The translations under genes were made by a program, and so were the position numbers. Below, piece by piece: positions 1-7,802 of a stretch of 64,000 bases of DNA. The notes beneath the pieces are model-generated. The model saw nothing but the letters and a program-made list of their open reading frames with translations, did not search any database and was not told the DNA's origin. This stretch comes from JACMLX01 sp040384325 (GTDB lineage Bacteria; Gemmatimonadota; Gemmatimonadetes; Gemmatimonadales; Gemmatimonadaceae): positions 124,001 through 188,000 of the forward strand of contig JAZKJL010000004.1 in NCBI GenBank assembly GCA_040384325.1. Direction: 5' to 3'. Numbering within the stretch: position 1 is the stretch's first letter; the number at the start of each line of letters is the position of its first letter.

Positions 1-1193
1 CTGAGCATCACGCCGACCATGGCGACCGTCGAGACGGCGGCCGCCACCAGCCAGATCGCTGACCAGTCGTGTGTCAGGTCGGTGGCGGTGTAACGCGCCA
101 CCGCGCGGCCGGCGATCCAGGCGCCACCGAGGTTGCCGAGTCCCATCGTGACCAGCCCCATGAACCCCTGCGCCGAGGCGCGCATCTCGGCCGGGGCGCG
201 CTCGTGCACCATCAGCTGACCGGCCACGTAGATGCAGCCGTAGGCGACGCCGTGCAGCAGGATGCCGGCGTAGATCGCGGGAAGGTTGCCGACACCGCCC
301 GCCGAGAAGAGGATGGTGCGCACGGTCCATGCGGCGGCTCCTACCAGCAGGACTCGCCGTGACCCGATGCGTCGGTACAGCCGCGGGAGCAAGAGCAGCA
401 CGGCGATCTCCGTCACCTGGCCGAGCGTGAGCAGCATCGCGGGGTGCGGGATCGCGAGGTCGGTGAGGTAGAGCGCGGCGAAGGCGTTGTAGAACTGGTT
501 GGGCACACTCAGCACGATGCTGGCGCACACGAACAGCGCGAACAGCGGATCGCGCATCAGCGACAGCGCGTCGAGCCCGAGCAGGGTGGTGGCACTGCGC
601 GGTGCATCGCGCCGCAGTGGTGGCGTGGCCGGCAGCGTGAGGCAATAGGCTGCGAACACGAGCGACGCGTAGCCGGCGAGCTGCATCGGTGTCGGTGTCA
701 GCTCGAGGCCAAGTGCGCCCACCACCAGTCCGGCGATGATCCAGCCGATGGTGCCGAGCGTGCGAAGCGGCGGATACTCGCGCGCGGGCGTGACGAGATG
801 GCGCATCGCCAGTGACGCAGCGAGCGAGATCGTCGGCAGGTAGCAGAGCGCGTAGGCGAGGATGGCGGCGTAGAGCGCCGCGAAGCTGTCCTGCCGTGCG
901 GCGAGCAGCAGCAGCAGGCCGCCGACGCCGTGCAGGAGCGCCAGCATCCGTTCACTGCGCGCGAGGCGATCGGCCACCGCGCCGGCCAGCATCGGCGTGA
1001 CGAGGCCGGCCAGGGCGAGCGTGCCGTAGATCATGCCGATCTGCGGGCCGCTGAAGTGCAGCGTGGCACCGAGCCAGCTGCCGAGTGACACGAACCACAG
1101 GCCCCAGATCGCGAACTCGCCGAAGAGCAGGAGGGCGATGCGGGTTCGCAGCGGTCCCGGCGTGCGCGTGGCCAATGCAGCTGGCTCAGGCAC
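1..1193 (-). CDS. Nucleoside-type MFS transporter (NupG/XapB-like), C-terminus cut by window edge
   Basis: About 397 residues are visible and the gene runs off the left edge. The protein is almost entirely hydrophobic helices, about 11-12 predicted. It opens with a short tail (VPEPAALATRTPG) and a first helix containing LLLFGEFAIWGLWFVSLG, followed by a loop GAVADRLARSERM that matches the loop between helices 2 and 3 of major facilitator proteins. The layout and helix 1 resemble nucleoside:proton symporters of the NupG/XapB type (about 418 residues), so little is missing. The chosen start is a GTG 12 bp after the infA stop on the same strand, without a clear ribosome site; TTG a few codons on is possible. 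The substrate is inferred from family resemblance only. Confidence 0.75.
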   Translation of the reverse strand, partial: MPEPAALATRTPGPLRTRIALLLFGEFAIWGLWFVSLGSWLGATLHFSGPQIGMIYGTLALAGLVTPMLAGAVADRLARSERMLALLHGVGGLLLLLAARQDSFAALYAAILAYALCYLPTISLAASLAMRHLVTPAREYPPLRTLGTIGWIIAGLVVGALGLELTPTPMQLAGYASLVFAAYCLTLPATPPLRRDAPRSATTLLGLDALSLMRDPLFALFVCASIVLSVPNQFYNAFAALYLTDLAIPHPAMLLTLGQVTEIAVLLLLPRLYRRIGSRRVLLVGAAAWTVRTILFSAGGVGNLPAIYAGILLHGVAYGCIYVAGQLMVHERAPAEMRASAQGFMGLVTMGLGNLGGAWIAGRAVARYTATDLTHDWSAIWLVAAAVSTVAMVGVML

Positions 1194-1205
1194 GCGCGGC
1201 GGGGG

Positions 1206-1427
1206 TCAGTTCTTGTGGCGGTAGACGATGCGGCCGCGCGTCAGGTCGTACGGCGAGACTTCGAGGGTCACGCGGTCGCCGGCGAGGACGCGGATGCGGA
1301 ACCGGCGCAGGTTGCCACCGATGGTGGCGAGCACCGTGTGTCCGTTGTCGAGCGAGACGCGGAACATTGCGCTGGGCAGGACTTCACTCACGGTTCCTTC
1401 GAGTTGCAGTGCTTCTTCCTTGGCCAT
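1206..1427 (-). CDS. infA: Translation initiation factor IF-1
   Basis: A 73-residue protein with the whole IF-1 OB fold. It starts MAKEEALQLEGTV, has the mid segment GHTVLATIGG and LRRFRIRVLAGDRV, and ends with the family signature SPYDLTRGRIVYRHKN. IF-1 binds the 30S A site during initiation with IF-2 and IF-3. Length equals the usual 72-73. Here it is not in a ribosomal-protein operon: it is followed 12 bp downstream by the MFS transporter gene and preceded by the separate cold-shock gene, so it appears as an isolated or second infA-type copy. A paralogue elsewhere in the genome cannot be excluded. Confidence 0.95.
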   Translation of the reverse strand: MAKEEALQLEGTVSEVLPSAMFRVSLDNGHTVLATIGGNLRRFRIRVLAGDRVTLEVSPYDLTRGRIVYRHKN

Positions 1428-1533
1428 ACATCCTGTCAGACGGGATACGACAACGCGGCCACCCGGGGAGGGGGGCCGTCACGGATTCGGGAAAGCTAAC
1501 CAGTCCGGGGGGAGGGCGCCGGACGGAGACAAC

Positions 1534-1566
1534 GAAGGGCCGGCTCGCGAGGCGAACCGGCCCTTC
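1534..1566 (-). terminator. Hairpin terminator of the cold-shock gene
   Basis: Arms GAAGGGCCGG (1534-1543) and CCGGCCCTTC (1557-1566) pair perfectly and continue through TCGC/GCGA with one mismatch, closing a 3-nt loop. It lies 33 bp past the cold-shock stop. The following bases on the minus strand are only modestly T-rich, so intrinsic strength is uncertain. Confidence 0.65.
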
Positions 1567-1599
1567 AGTGACGACCCCCGGAGAGGTCGACAGCGACGC

Positions 1600-1812
1600 T
1601 TAGCGCGAAGCCTTCGTGACGTTCTCAGCCGCTGGGCCCTTCGCGCCCTCGACGATGTCGAACTCGACCTGCTCGCCTTCAGCCAGGGTCTTGAAACCCT
1701 TCATCTGGATGGCAGAGTGGTGGACGAAGCAGTCCTTTCCGCCAGAGGCCGGGGTGATGAAACCAAAACCCTTGGCGTCATTGAACCACTTCACGGTGCC
1801 GGTCGTACGCAT
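1600..1812 (-). CDS. Cold-shock domain protein (CspA family)
   Basis: A 70-residue single cold-shock domain. Both nucleic-acid motifs are present: RNP1 as KGFGFI after GTVKWFNDA, and RNP2 as CFVHHSAI. It ends with ENVTKASR, the usual tail. These proteins bind single-stranded RNA or DNA and melt mRNA structure. The start at 1812 is fixed by AGGAG 7-8 nt upstream and by family length; the open frame extends upstream for 70 more codons but that part is the untranslated leader. A long leader of about 180 nt from the promoter at 2002-2030 is typical of cold-shock genes, whose mRNA leader often mediates temperature control. A hairpin follows the gene. Confidence 0.95.
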   Translation of the reverse strand: MRTTGTVKWFNDAKGFGFITPASGGKDCFVHHSAIQMKGFKTLAEGEQVEFDIVEGAKGPAAENVTKASR

Positions 1813-2001
1813 TGCTACAAACTCCTGTGGATTGATCGCGTCGGAGTCCGGCAACCCGGTACTGACCGACAACGTGACTCGTGGACAGACACTACTCCCA
1901 CGAAAGAGTGCTGGGAAACGACGACGGGCCCGCGCTGTAGGAGGCGGACCCGTGGACCGAAACCCAGCCCGCGTCACATCGACGCGGAGCACAGCGCCAT
2001 A

Positions 2002-2030
2002 ACCGTATAGTCGAGGTGCCATTCCGTCAA
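2002..2030 (-). promoter_or_regulatory. Probable sigma-70-type promoter of the cold-shock gene; rest of 1813-2209 has no gene
   Basis: On the minus strand TTGACG (2030-2025) is followed after 17 bp by TACGGT (2007-2002). Transcription would start near 1995 and give a leader of about 180 nt. The remainder of the 1813-2209 intergenic stretch shows no open frame or repeat that I can support; its right end holds the ribosome site of the next plus-strand gene. Confidence 0.45.
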
Positions 2031-2209
2031 TAGCGACTTTTGCGAACGCGATTTCGACCCGCGGCGTTCCCGATCCTGAAGGGTCGAGTTCGCTGGCCCG
2101 GCCTTTGCAGTCTCATCCGTTCGGGTCGGGGGAGCGCGTTGGGGGGAGCGGGACAGCCGCGCCTGCCGGGGCAGTCCCCTGTGGGATCGTCGTCTCGGGG
2201 GAGGAAGCC

Positions 2210-2719
2210 ATGCGCCAGTTTCGGATCGGACTGACCACCGTACTCGCCGTCTACGCCATCGCCATGCTCGCCTCGCCGGACGCCAGCGTCCTGCTGGACG
2301 AGTTCAACCAGCCGGTCCACGAAGCCGGTCACCTGGTGTTTGCGCCGCTGGGCTCCAGCATGCAACTGCTCGGGGGTGCCGTGCTCCCCATCCTGCTGCC
2401 GTTGCTGTTCGGCGCCCTCTACTCCGGTCGCCGCGACGAACACGCCGCCAGCGTCGCCGCGTGGTGCGTGGGGCAGGGATTCGCCACCATGGGCATCCGG
2501 ATGGCCAACGCCGCCTCCGCCGCGCTCCCGCGGACCGATGCCGACCGTGACTGGGCCGCGCTTTTCTCCGACTGGGGTGTGCTGCACGAGGCGCTGCAGT
2601 TCGGACAGCTGGCGCACGGCTTCGGCTTCCTGGTGATGCTGGTCGCCACGTTCTGGGGCGTGAGTGAAGCGCTCGGTCAGCGCAATCGCCTGGCGATGGC
2701 ATCGGGGCGATACCGGTAG
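2210..2719 (+). CDS. Small membrane protein with HEXXH motif, unknown function
   Basis: A 169-residue protein not assigned to a named family. An N-terminal hydrophobic helix (about 6-22) is followed by the metal-site motif H37-E-A-G-H41 in the context FNQPVHEAGHLV. Two more hydrophobic stretches follow (about 53-66 and 143-156), and a second His-rich segment with LHEALQFGQLAHG lies before the last. HEXXH beside membrane helices recalls site-2-protease-like (M50-type) metallopeptidases, but no downstream NxxPxxxLDGG signature is visible, so protease activity is only a possibility. The ATG at 2210 has a strong GGGGGAGGA ribosome site; an upstream in-frame ATG at 2105 lacks one. It stands alone between the cold-shock promoter and the rhodanese gene. 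Confidence 0.7.
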   Translation: MRQFRIGLTTVLAVYAIAMLASPDASVLLDEFNQPVHEAGHLVFAPLGSSMQLLGGAVLPILLPLLFGALYSGRRDEHAASVAAWCVGQGFATMGIRMANAASAALPRTDADRDWAALFSDWGVLHEALQFGQLAHGFGFLVMLVATFWGVSEALGQRNRLAMASGRYR

Positions 2720-2849
2720 CGATCGGGCGCCGCTGTCGATCGTGTGCGCGTCGCCGACGCGTGCGCGGTCGCGAGCCGGCGGTGCAATTCACTGGTCGGT
2801 GCGGCGGGGAGCGGCTACACTGCGGCTTCCTCCTCATCGGCATCGTCAC

Positions 2850-3224
2850 ATGGATCACACACCCCGCTTTCTCGCTCACGTCGCCGCCGTGCAGGCGCGC
2901 GTCACCGAAGTCTCGCCGGCCGACGTGCAGGAACTGCTGCGCAGTGGCACCGCGCAGGTGTTCGACGTGCGCGAGGACAACGAATGGGCGGCGGGCCACG
3001 TGGCCGGTGCAGCGCATCTCGGCAAGGGCGTGATCGAGCGCGACATCGAGCGACTGGTGCCCGACACCGCCGCGCCGATCGTGCTGTACTGCGGTGGCGG
3101 TTACCGGTCGGCGCTGGCCGCCGATGCGCTGCAGCAGATGGGCTACACCAACGTGCGGTCCATGACCGGTGGCTGGCGTGGGTGGAACGATGCCGGCGGT
3201 GCCGTCACCACGCCGGGCGCGTGA
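2850..3224 (+). CDS. Single-domain rhodanese-like sulfurtransferase
   Basis: A 124-residue protein with one rhodanese domain covering most of its length. It shows the entry motif VFDVREDNEWAAGHVAGAAHLG, the active loop C81-GGGYRS with the sulfur-carrying cysteine, and the closing GGWRGWNDAG. Such proteins carry a persulfide on the cysteine and pass it to thiol or cyanide acceptors; the physiological acceptor is unknown here. There is no signal peptide, so it should be cytoplasmic. The start ATG at 2850 gives the normal domain edge; no clear ribosome site precedes it. The next gene, a lipoprotein, starts 29 bp downstream on the same strand. Confidence 0.9.
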   Translation: MDHTPRFLAHVAAVQARVTEVSPADVQELLRSGTAQVFDVREDNEWAAGHVAGAAHLGKGVIERDIERLVPDTAAPIVLYCGGGYRSALAADALQQMGYTNVRSMTGGWRGWNDAGGAVTTPGA

Positions 3225-3253
3225 GCGGTCGCGAACGGGCGCGATCACGCGTG

Positions 3254-3826
3254 ATGCGACGAATGGCGACGTGGACACTCGGCGTGGCGGCGACGGTGCT
3301 GTTGGCGGCGTGCGGTCGCGGCGACAAGCCCGCGCCGACACCGGAAGCGCGCCGGGCACACAAGGCGGCCATCGCGGCCGCCGCGCAGGATCGACTGGTG
3401 CTGCAGTACCTGGTGAAGGACGCGGAAGCAGTGAACCTCCGCGTCCCATCGCTGCGGCGGGTGTCGGATGGATTCGTGAGCGGTGACACGAGCGTGATCT
3501 GGTTCGCGTTCTTCGCTGGCGACTCGCTGCTGGTGCTCGACGAGACCCGGCGCGGTCCCGCGACCACCGAGGAGAACGCGCGGTACCTGTTTCGCGGCGA
3601 TGCGCTGCAGTACGTGGCCCTCGATCGCATCCAGGCGTCGGGCACCGGGACGCCGCTGCGCATGCGGCTGGCCTTCGGCTACGACTCCACCGGCACGCTC
3701 TCGGCGACCTCGAAGAACGTCAACGATGCCGCCGTACCGCTGGATACGGTGGTCGACGTGCTGCGCGTGGCCGAACGGGCGCGCGCGCTGCGCACGCGAG
3801 TGTTAGGCAGGGCGACAACTCCCTGA
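3254..3826 (+). CDS. Putative lipoprotein, unknown function
   Basis: A 190-residue protein with an N-terminal lipoprotein signal: RRM then a hydrophobic run and lipobox LAAC near residue 20, followed by GRGDKPAP. The mature part begins with an Ala-rich helix and then a mixed alpha/beta region without a motif I recognise. It is probably anchored in the outer-membrane inner leaflet or the periplasmic face. GTG at 3251 is an alternative start one codon earlier. It follows the rhodanese gene by 29 bp and is convergent with the coiled-coil gene at 3891. Confidence 0.65.
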   Translation: MRRMATWTLGVAATVLLAACGRGDKPAPTPEARRAHKAAIAAAAQDRLVLQYLVKDAEAVNLRVPSLRRVSDGFVSGDTSVIWFAFFAGDSLLVLDETRRGPATTEENARYLFRGDALQYVALDRIQASGTGTPLRMRLAFGYDSTGTLSATSKNVNDAAVPLDTVVDVLRVAERARALRTRVLGRATTP

Positions 3827-3829
3827 TGT

Positions 3830-3870
3830 GACGACGGGGCGCGATCCGGATCGGAGCGCGCCGCGTCGTC
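3830..3870. terminator. Hairpin between convergent genes, possible bidirectional terminator
   Basis: GACGACG (3830-3836) pairs with CGTCGTC (3864-3870), and after one mismatch GGCGCG pairs with CGCGCC, closing a 13-nt loop. It lies just between the convergent stops at 3826 and 3891. There is no T-tract on either side. Confidence 0.5.
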
Positions 3871-3890
3871 TGGCCGAAGCGCGCCCTGCG

Positions 3891-4586
3891 TCAGGCGCGC
3901 TGCCGCTTCAGCAGTTGCATCTGGGCCTCGACCACCTTGAAGCGGCGATCCTCGAGGTCGTACGCTCGCGCCACCTTCGTCCGCAGCGCCTGCAGCCAGC
4001 GGCTGGTGAGTTCCTGGAATGCGGTCCGCTGCGTCGTATCTTCCGGTGAGACCTGGTCGCGGCGCTCGGCGATCGCGAGCTCGGCATCGTCGGCGCGGAT
4101 CGTCGCGTCGATGTGGTCACGCTCCACGCGTGCCGCCTCGGCCTGCGCCTCGCGCAGCGCGAGACGGGCCTGGATCAATTCCAGCGAGCGCTCCATGCGG
4201 CGCTTCTCGGATGCCGCCGAAATACGGTCCGCATCGCGCTTGTCTTTCCGCGCCAGTTTCTCCTTCGCGGTCGCGGCGGAGATGCCGTCCTTCAGCTCAC
4301 CGACGGCGGCGCGCAGGCGGACTGCCTGCTCGCTCAGTGCCGCCCACCGCGACTCCGCATCACGGCGCTCGCCCAGCAGCCGATCCTTCTCGAGGCGGAC
4401 GGTGTCCGTGCCTCGCGCCATCATCAGTGCTTCCAACGTGTCTGCGGCAGAGCTCGGTATGATCGAGTTCGCGGGCACGGCTGTTGCTACAGTCGGGGTT
4501 GTCTGCTGCGCGCCCGTGGCGCCGACAGGGACGAGACACACGAGGGCGAGGCCGGCAGCGTAGCGCCGCAGTCTGGTGAAAAGCAT
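3891..4586 (-). CDS. Secreted coiled-coil protein, unknown function
   Basis: A 231-residue protein with a signal peptide (LFTRLRRYAAGLALVCLVPVG, cleavage near ATGAQ). After a short Thr/Ala/Pro linker, residues from about 55 to the end are charged and heptad-like, rich in Arg, Glu, Ala and Leu (for example RLEKDRLLGERRDAE and ARLALREAQAEAARVERD), so a long periplasmic coiled coil is predicted. No enzymatic motif is seen. An alternative upstream in-frame ATG near 4622 would only lengthen the N-terminus before the signal peptide, so the ATG at 4586 is preferred. It is single in its direction. Confidence 0.7.
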   Translation of the reverse strand: MLFTRLRRYAAGLALVCLVPVGATGAQQTTPTVATAVPANSIIPSSAADTLEALMMARGTDTVRLEKDRLLGERRDAESRWAALSEQAVRLRAAVGELKDGISAATAKEKLARKDKRDADRISAASEKRRMERSLELIQARLALREAQAEAARVERDHIDATIRADDAELAIAERRDQVSPEDTTQRTAFQELTSRWLQALRTKVARAYDLEDRRFKVVEAQMQLLKRQRA

Positions 4587-5082
4587 GACGAAGGAATCGT
4601 GTGTTGTTGGAAGCGGAGCCATCCGGTGCCGCGGAAAGATAGGCCGCCAGCCGGCAGGTGTTCCACGAAATCGGCGGCAAAGCTCAGTACGGCACGGGAA
4701 CCGACGGTACGGTGGACCTGTACGAGCTCGACGAACCAGGCTGATCGACGACACCGGACGGCTGCAGTCGCCGTAGTCGTGTCGGAGGTGCACCCCGGTC
4801 TGCGAACGATCTGACATGCGCTGCGTTCTTCTAGGGTCGTTTCGGCACCATGAAACGAACTTCACGCCGAATGCGCTTGCCGAGGACGCTGCTGCGTCGA
4901 CGCTGATGTATCGCGGGCTCAGGGGGACGGGAGCCGATCTGAGGATATGACAGTCTCTTCAATAGTGTCGAATATGTATTGACACTAATTTGAGAATAAA
5001 GCTGGTTGCGCGAACGTTCACTGGCTAGTGTGTGGTGGTGAAGGGCATGAAACAGCCGATGCCGGCTCGACTTGGGGGCGAC
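4587..5082. other. Gene-free 0.5-kb stretch with an AT-rich control-like region
   Basis: No open frame here looks like a gene. The right part (about 4940-5000) is distinctly AT-richer than its surroundings and carries the inverted repeat listed separately. This is the likely control region of the metallo-beta-lactamase-fold gene. Nothing else is recognised. Confidence 0.5.
4963..4987. promoter_or_regulatory. Inverted repeat, possible operator upstream of the MBL-fold gene
   Basis: TAGTGTC (4963-4969) and GACACTA (4981-4987) are perfect inverted 7-bp arms with an 11-bp AT-rich spacer. A TTGACA hexamer (4979-4984) overlaps the right arm, and ATGACA (4947-4952) followed 17 bp later by GAATAT gives a second promoter-like pair. 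No cognate regulator is adjacent. Confidence 0.4.
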
Positions 5083-5838
5083 ATGCGTGTACACCGTTTG
5101 CCGTTGCATGGGACGAACGCCTACGTGATCAGCGGGGCGCACCACGTGCTGGTCGATACCGGACCTGAGCGTGCGCGCACCGCCTTGCTCGACGGGCTGT
5201 CGCAGCTTGGGCTCGGTGGCGAGGATCTGTCGCTGGTGCTGGCGACACACGCGCACGCGACGTCCATCGGCAATGCCGCATATCTGCAGCGCGTTTTCCA
5301 CGTCCCGATCGCGGTGCATGGTGCCGACGCACCGATCCTCGCCAGTGGCCTCGACCGCGTCGCCGGAAATGCCGGCGTGTTCGGATCACTGATGCGGACG
5401 TTTTCGGATACCCGCTTCGATGCGCTGCCGCCGGACATCGTCTTCGGTCACACGCTGTCGCTGGAACCGTTCGGGTGCGCCGGTACGGTGGTTCACACGC
5501 CGGGCCACACCATCGGCTCCACGTCGGTGGTGCTGCCGACCGGCGACGCGATCGTGGGTGACCTGCTCAGCGGCGGCTGGTTCGGTGGGCGCCTGATGCC
5601 CAATCGCCCGACACGTCACTACCTGGCGGAGATTCCCGCGCGCGTGGTGCGCAGCCTGGCACTCCTCAACAAGCTTGGCGTGCAGCGGTTGCACCCGGGT
5701 ACCGGTGATGTGCTGGCGATGGAGGACGTGAAGCGGCTGATCATCACCCGCGCACCGGAAGTGCCCAGCGGCCCCGATCCGGTCCGGCTCCGCGAGCGAC
5801 GGATGCGCGAGGAACCGTCGCTCCACCTCGCCAACTGA
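5083..5838 (+). CDS. Metallo-beta-lactamase-fold protein with degenerate metal site
   Basis: A 251-residue protein with the beta-lactamase-like metal hydrolase fold: LVDTGPE at 23-29, THAHATSIG at 55-63, HTPGHTIGS at 138-146, VGD at 158-160 and LHPGTGD near 205-211. In active members the second motif is HxHxDH. Here H56 and H58 remain but the Asp and second-site His are T60 and S61. The other ligands (H138, D160, the late His) are kept. So one of two metal sites is probably lost. The substrate is unknown; relatives hydrolyse thioesters, phosphodiesters or lactones. The ATG at 5083 follows GGGGGCGAC and begins right at the first strand; GTG at 5032 is an alternative. Confidence 0.85.
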   Translation: MRVHRLPLHGTNAYVISGAHHVLVDTGPERARTALLDGLSQLGLGGEDLSLVLATHAHATSIGNAAYLQRVFHVPIAVHGADAPILASGLDRVAGNAGVFGSLMRTFSDTRFDALPPDIVFGHTLSLEPFGCAGTVVHTPGHTIGSTSVVLPTGDAIVGDLLSGGWFGGRLMPNRPTRHYLAEIPARVVRSLALLNKLGVQRLHPGTGDVLAMEDVKRLIITRAPEVPSGPDPVRLRERRMREEPSLHLAN

Positions 5839-5848
5839 TCGAATCCTT

Positions 5849-5886
5849 CATCACGGCCCGCGGCACCACGCCAGCGGGCCGTGATG
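5849..5886 (+). terminator. Strong hairpin terminator after the MBL-fold gene
   Basis: A perfect 13-bp stem, CATCACGGCCCGC (5849-5861) with GCGGGCCGTGATG (5874-5886), 12-nt loop, followed by CGTTTC. It lies 10 bp beyond the stop codon. Confidence 0.75.
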
Positions 5887-5959
5887 CGTTTCGGGACTGG
5901 CCGTGCAGGCGTGTGGCACGCCAGCCGGAACACGGCGCCGTGCCTGCCGTTCAGTCGGC

Positions 5960-6682
5960 ATGCACCGTCCCTTCCTCACCGCCTCCTGGCGCCACCTGCT
6001 GTTCGCGAACTACGAGGCGGATCGCGCGCTGGTGCAGCGATTCGTGCCGCGGGGCACGGAGCTCGACCTGCTGGACGGCCGGGCGCTGGTCAGCATCGTC
6101 GGCTTCCGCTTCCTCGATACAAGGCTGCTCGGTGTGCCGGTGCCGTGGCATCGCGACTTCGACGAGGTGAACCTGCGCGCCTATGCGCGACGGAAGGTGG
6201 ACGGCCGGTGGGAGCGCGGGGTCGTCTTCGTGCGCGAACTGGTGCCACGCCCGGCGATCGCATGGACGGCGCGCCTGGCGTACAACGAACCGTATCGCGC
6301 AGTACCGATGCGCCACAAGATCGCGATGGACGCCGGCTCCGGCGGCACGCTGCGCTACGAGTGGCGCCAGGCGGGGGCGTGGCATGCAGTGGCGGGGGCG
6401 GTGCGCGGCGCCCCGGGCCCGATCGATCCCGACAGCCCGACCGGCTTCATCACCGAGCATTACCTGGGTTACACCGGGCAGCGGTCCGGCGGCACGGTGG
6501 AATACCGCGTCGCGCACCCGCGCTGGAACGTGTGGGAGCGGGCCGAGGTGGCGTTGCAGTGCGACGTGCGGGCGGTGTACGGTCCGGAGTGGTGCGACGC
6601 GCTGGGGGCCGCGCCCTGGTCGGCCTTCGTCTGCGACGGCGCGCCGGTCACGATCTCCTTTCCCCGCCGCCTCCCGACGTGA
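5960..6682 (+). CDS. DUF2071 / YqjF-like protein
   Basis: A 240-residue cytoplasmic protein that matches the DUF2071 (YqjF) family. The N-terminal HRPFLTASWRHLLFANYEAD, the segment ALVSIVGFRFLDTRLLGVPVP and the later FITEHYLGYT are characteristic. The family has a lipocalin-like or acetoacetate-decarboxylase-like barrel but no established activity. The start ATG at 5960 fits the conserved N-terminus; no strong ribosome site is visible. It lies alone between the terminator at 5849 and a membrane protein gene, both on the same strand. Confidence 0.85.
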   Translation: MHRPFLTASWRHLLFANYEADRALVQRFVPRGTELDLLDGRALVSIVGFRFLDTRLLGVPVPWHRDFDEVNLRAYARRKVDGRWERGVVFVRELVPRPAIAWTARLAYNEPYRAVPMRHKIAMDAGSGGTLRYEWRQAGAWHAVAGAVRGAPGPIDPDSPTGFITEHYLGYTGQRSGGTVEYRVAHPRWNVWERAEVALQCDVRAVYGPEWCDALGAAPWSAFVCDGAPVTISFPRRLPT

Positions 6683-6870
6683 CCTGAGGCGCCCTCGGCG
6701 CGTTCCAGTGATGCAGGAGCCGTCCGCGCCGGTAAGTTGCAGGCGGGCCCGCCCGCGATCCGCAGCACCGTTGCTCCCGCAGACTCGCATCCCGACACAT
6801 CCGTGCGCCTCGTCGACATCCAGCCGTGCTGCACCATCGGGTCCGAGCACGCCCCGCAGCGGGGCGCGCC

Positions 6871-7401
6871 ATGACGCTCTGGATCGCCCGCTACGGCGTG
6901 CGGATGCTGGCGATCGTCCTGGCCATGCTGCTGGTGGAATTCGCGGCCTTCTTCTTCGCGATCGAACATGACGTGAACCGGCTCTACTGGGTGCCGGTCA
7001 GCTATGCGCTGGTGGCCTACGCCGGGTACGATACGGTCAGCCGCATGCCGCTGCTCTGGGGCCTGGTGATGAGCGGCGCGATCGCCGGCATCGTCAACAG
7101 CGCCTCGTGGTTGATCGGCTCCTTCGTGGCCGAGGGACGCTTCCGCATGCCGGCCGAAGCCGAGCCGCTGCTGGTCGCCACGTCGCTGCTGATGGCGTCA
7201 CTGATCGGGGCGATCATCGGCGGTGCGGCGGGGGTGATCGCGCGCGCCCGACGCCGCCAGCGCGCGCGCCGCTCCGCGATCCGCAAGCTTGCCTACACCG
7301 CGATGGATGAAGCGCCGGATGCGAGCGAAGACCGTGTCGCATCGACGACGCCCACCGCGCGTGCGCACGCGCCAGTCACGCACGGCGCTGAGCGTCCGTG
7401 A
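6871..7401 (+). CDS. Small integral membrane protein, unknown function
   Basis: A 176-residue protein with four predicted membrane helices (about 8-30, 37-52, 60-82 and 103-126). It then has a basic stretch (ARARRRQRARRSAIRK) and a polar C-terminal tail of about 35 residues that should lie in the cytoplasm. No family is recognised. GGGGCGCGCC precedes the ATG at 6871 but is not a clear ribosome site; TTG/ATG codons further upstream would only add low-complexity sequence. The next gene follows after 27 bp. Confidence 0.65.
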   Translation: MTLWIARYGVRMLAIVLAMLLVEFAAFFFAIEHDVNRLYWVPVSYALVAYAGYDTVSRMPLLWGLVMSGAIAGIVNSASWLIGSFVAEGRFRMPAEAEPLLVATSLLMASLIGAIIGGAAGVIARARRRQRARRSAIRKLAYTAMDEAPDASEDRVASTTPTARAHAPVTHGAERP

Positions 7402-7428
7402 CTCGTTACCCCACCGGCGTCGCGCCGC

Positions 7429-7737
7429 GTGACGCCTGACCGCAGCGCGTCCGAGGCTCTGGTCGGCACGTGGCGGCTGCTGCGATGCGAGGCGCCGCTC
7501 GAGATCCAGCCCGGCACCACGATGCGGTTCGGTGCCGACGGCACGCTCGACTATGTCATCCCGACCGGTGACGGCGTGCTGCGCGTGGCGCTGCGCTGGC
7601 GACTCGATGCCGGTACCCTGCACACGATGCACGAGGACGGCTCGAATCCGGTGACCGTCGCCGCCAGCATCGGCGAGGCGGACGTGCTGGCGTTCGACTT
7701 CGGTGGCCCGCGCGCATTCTTCGTCCGCAGCACCTGA
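7429..7737 (+). CDS. Small lipocalin-like protein, hypothetical
   Basis: A 102-residue protein starting at GTG 7429. The segment ALVGTWRLLRCEAPLEI followed by MRFGADGTLDYVI resembles the N-terminal strand pair of small lipocalin-like domains, which open with a GTW(R/K)L motif. No signal peptide is present. The remainder is beta-rich with alternating polar and hydrophobic residues. No function can be given. It is in line with its neighbours at 6871 and 7803 on the same strand. Confidence 0.6.
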   Translation: MTPDRSASEALVGTWRLLRCEAPLEIQPGTTMRFGADGTLDYVIPTGDGVLRVALRWRLDAGTLHTMHEDGSNPVTVAASIGEADVLAFDFGGPRAFFVRST

Positions 7738-7802
7738 CCGAGTGCGCTTGCCGGCACATCCTCACCGGATAGCTTGCCAGCTGTATCCTCCTGGAGTTTC
7801 AG

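Noticed and set aside
1812..2022. N-terminal extension of the cold-shock protein
   Set aside because: The upstream frame is leader RNA; AGGAG and family length place the start at 1812.
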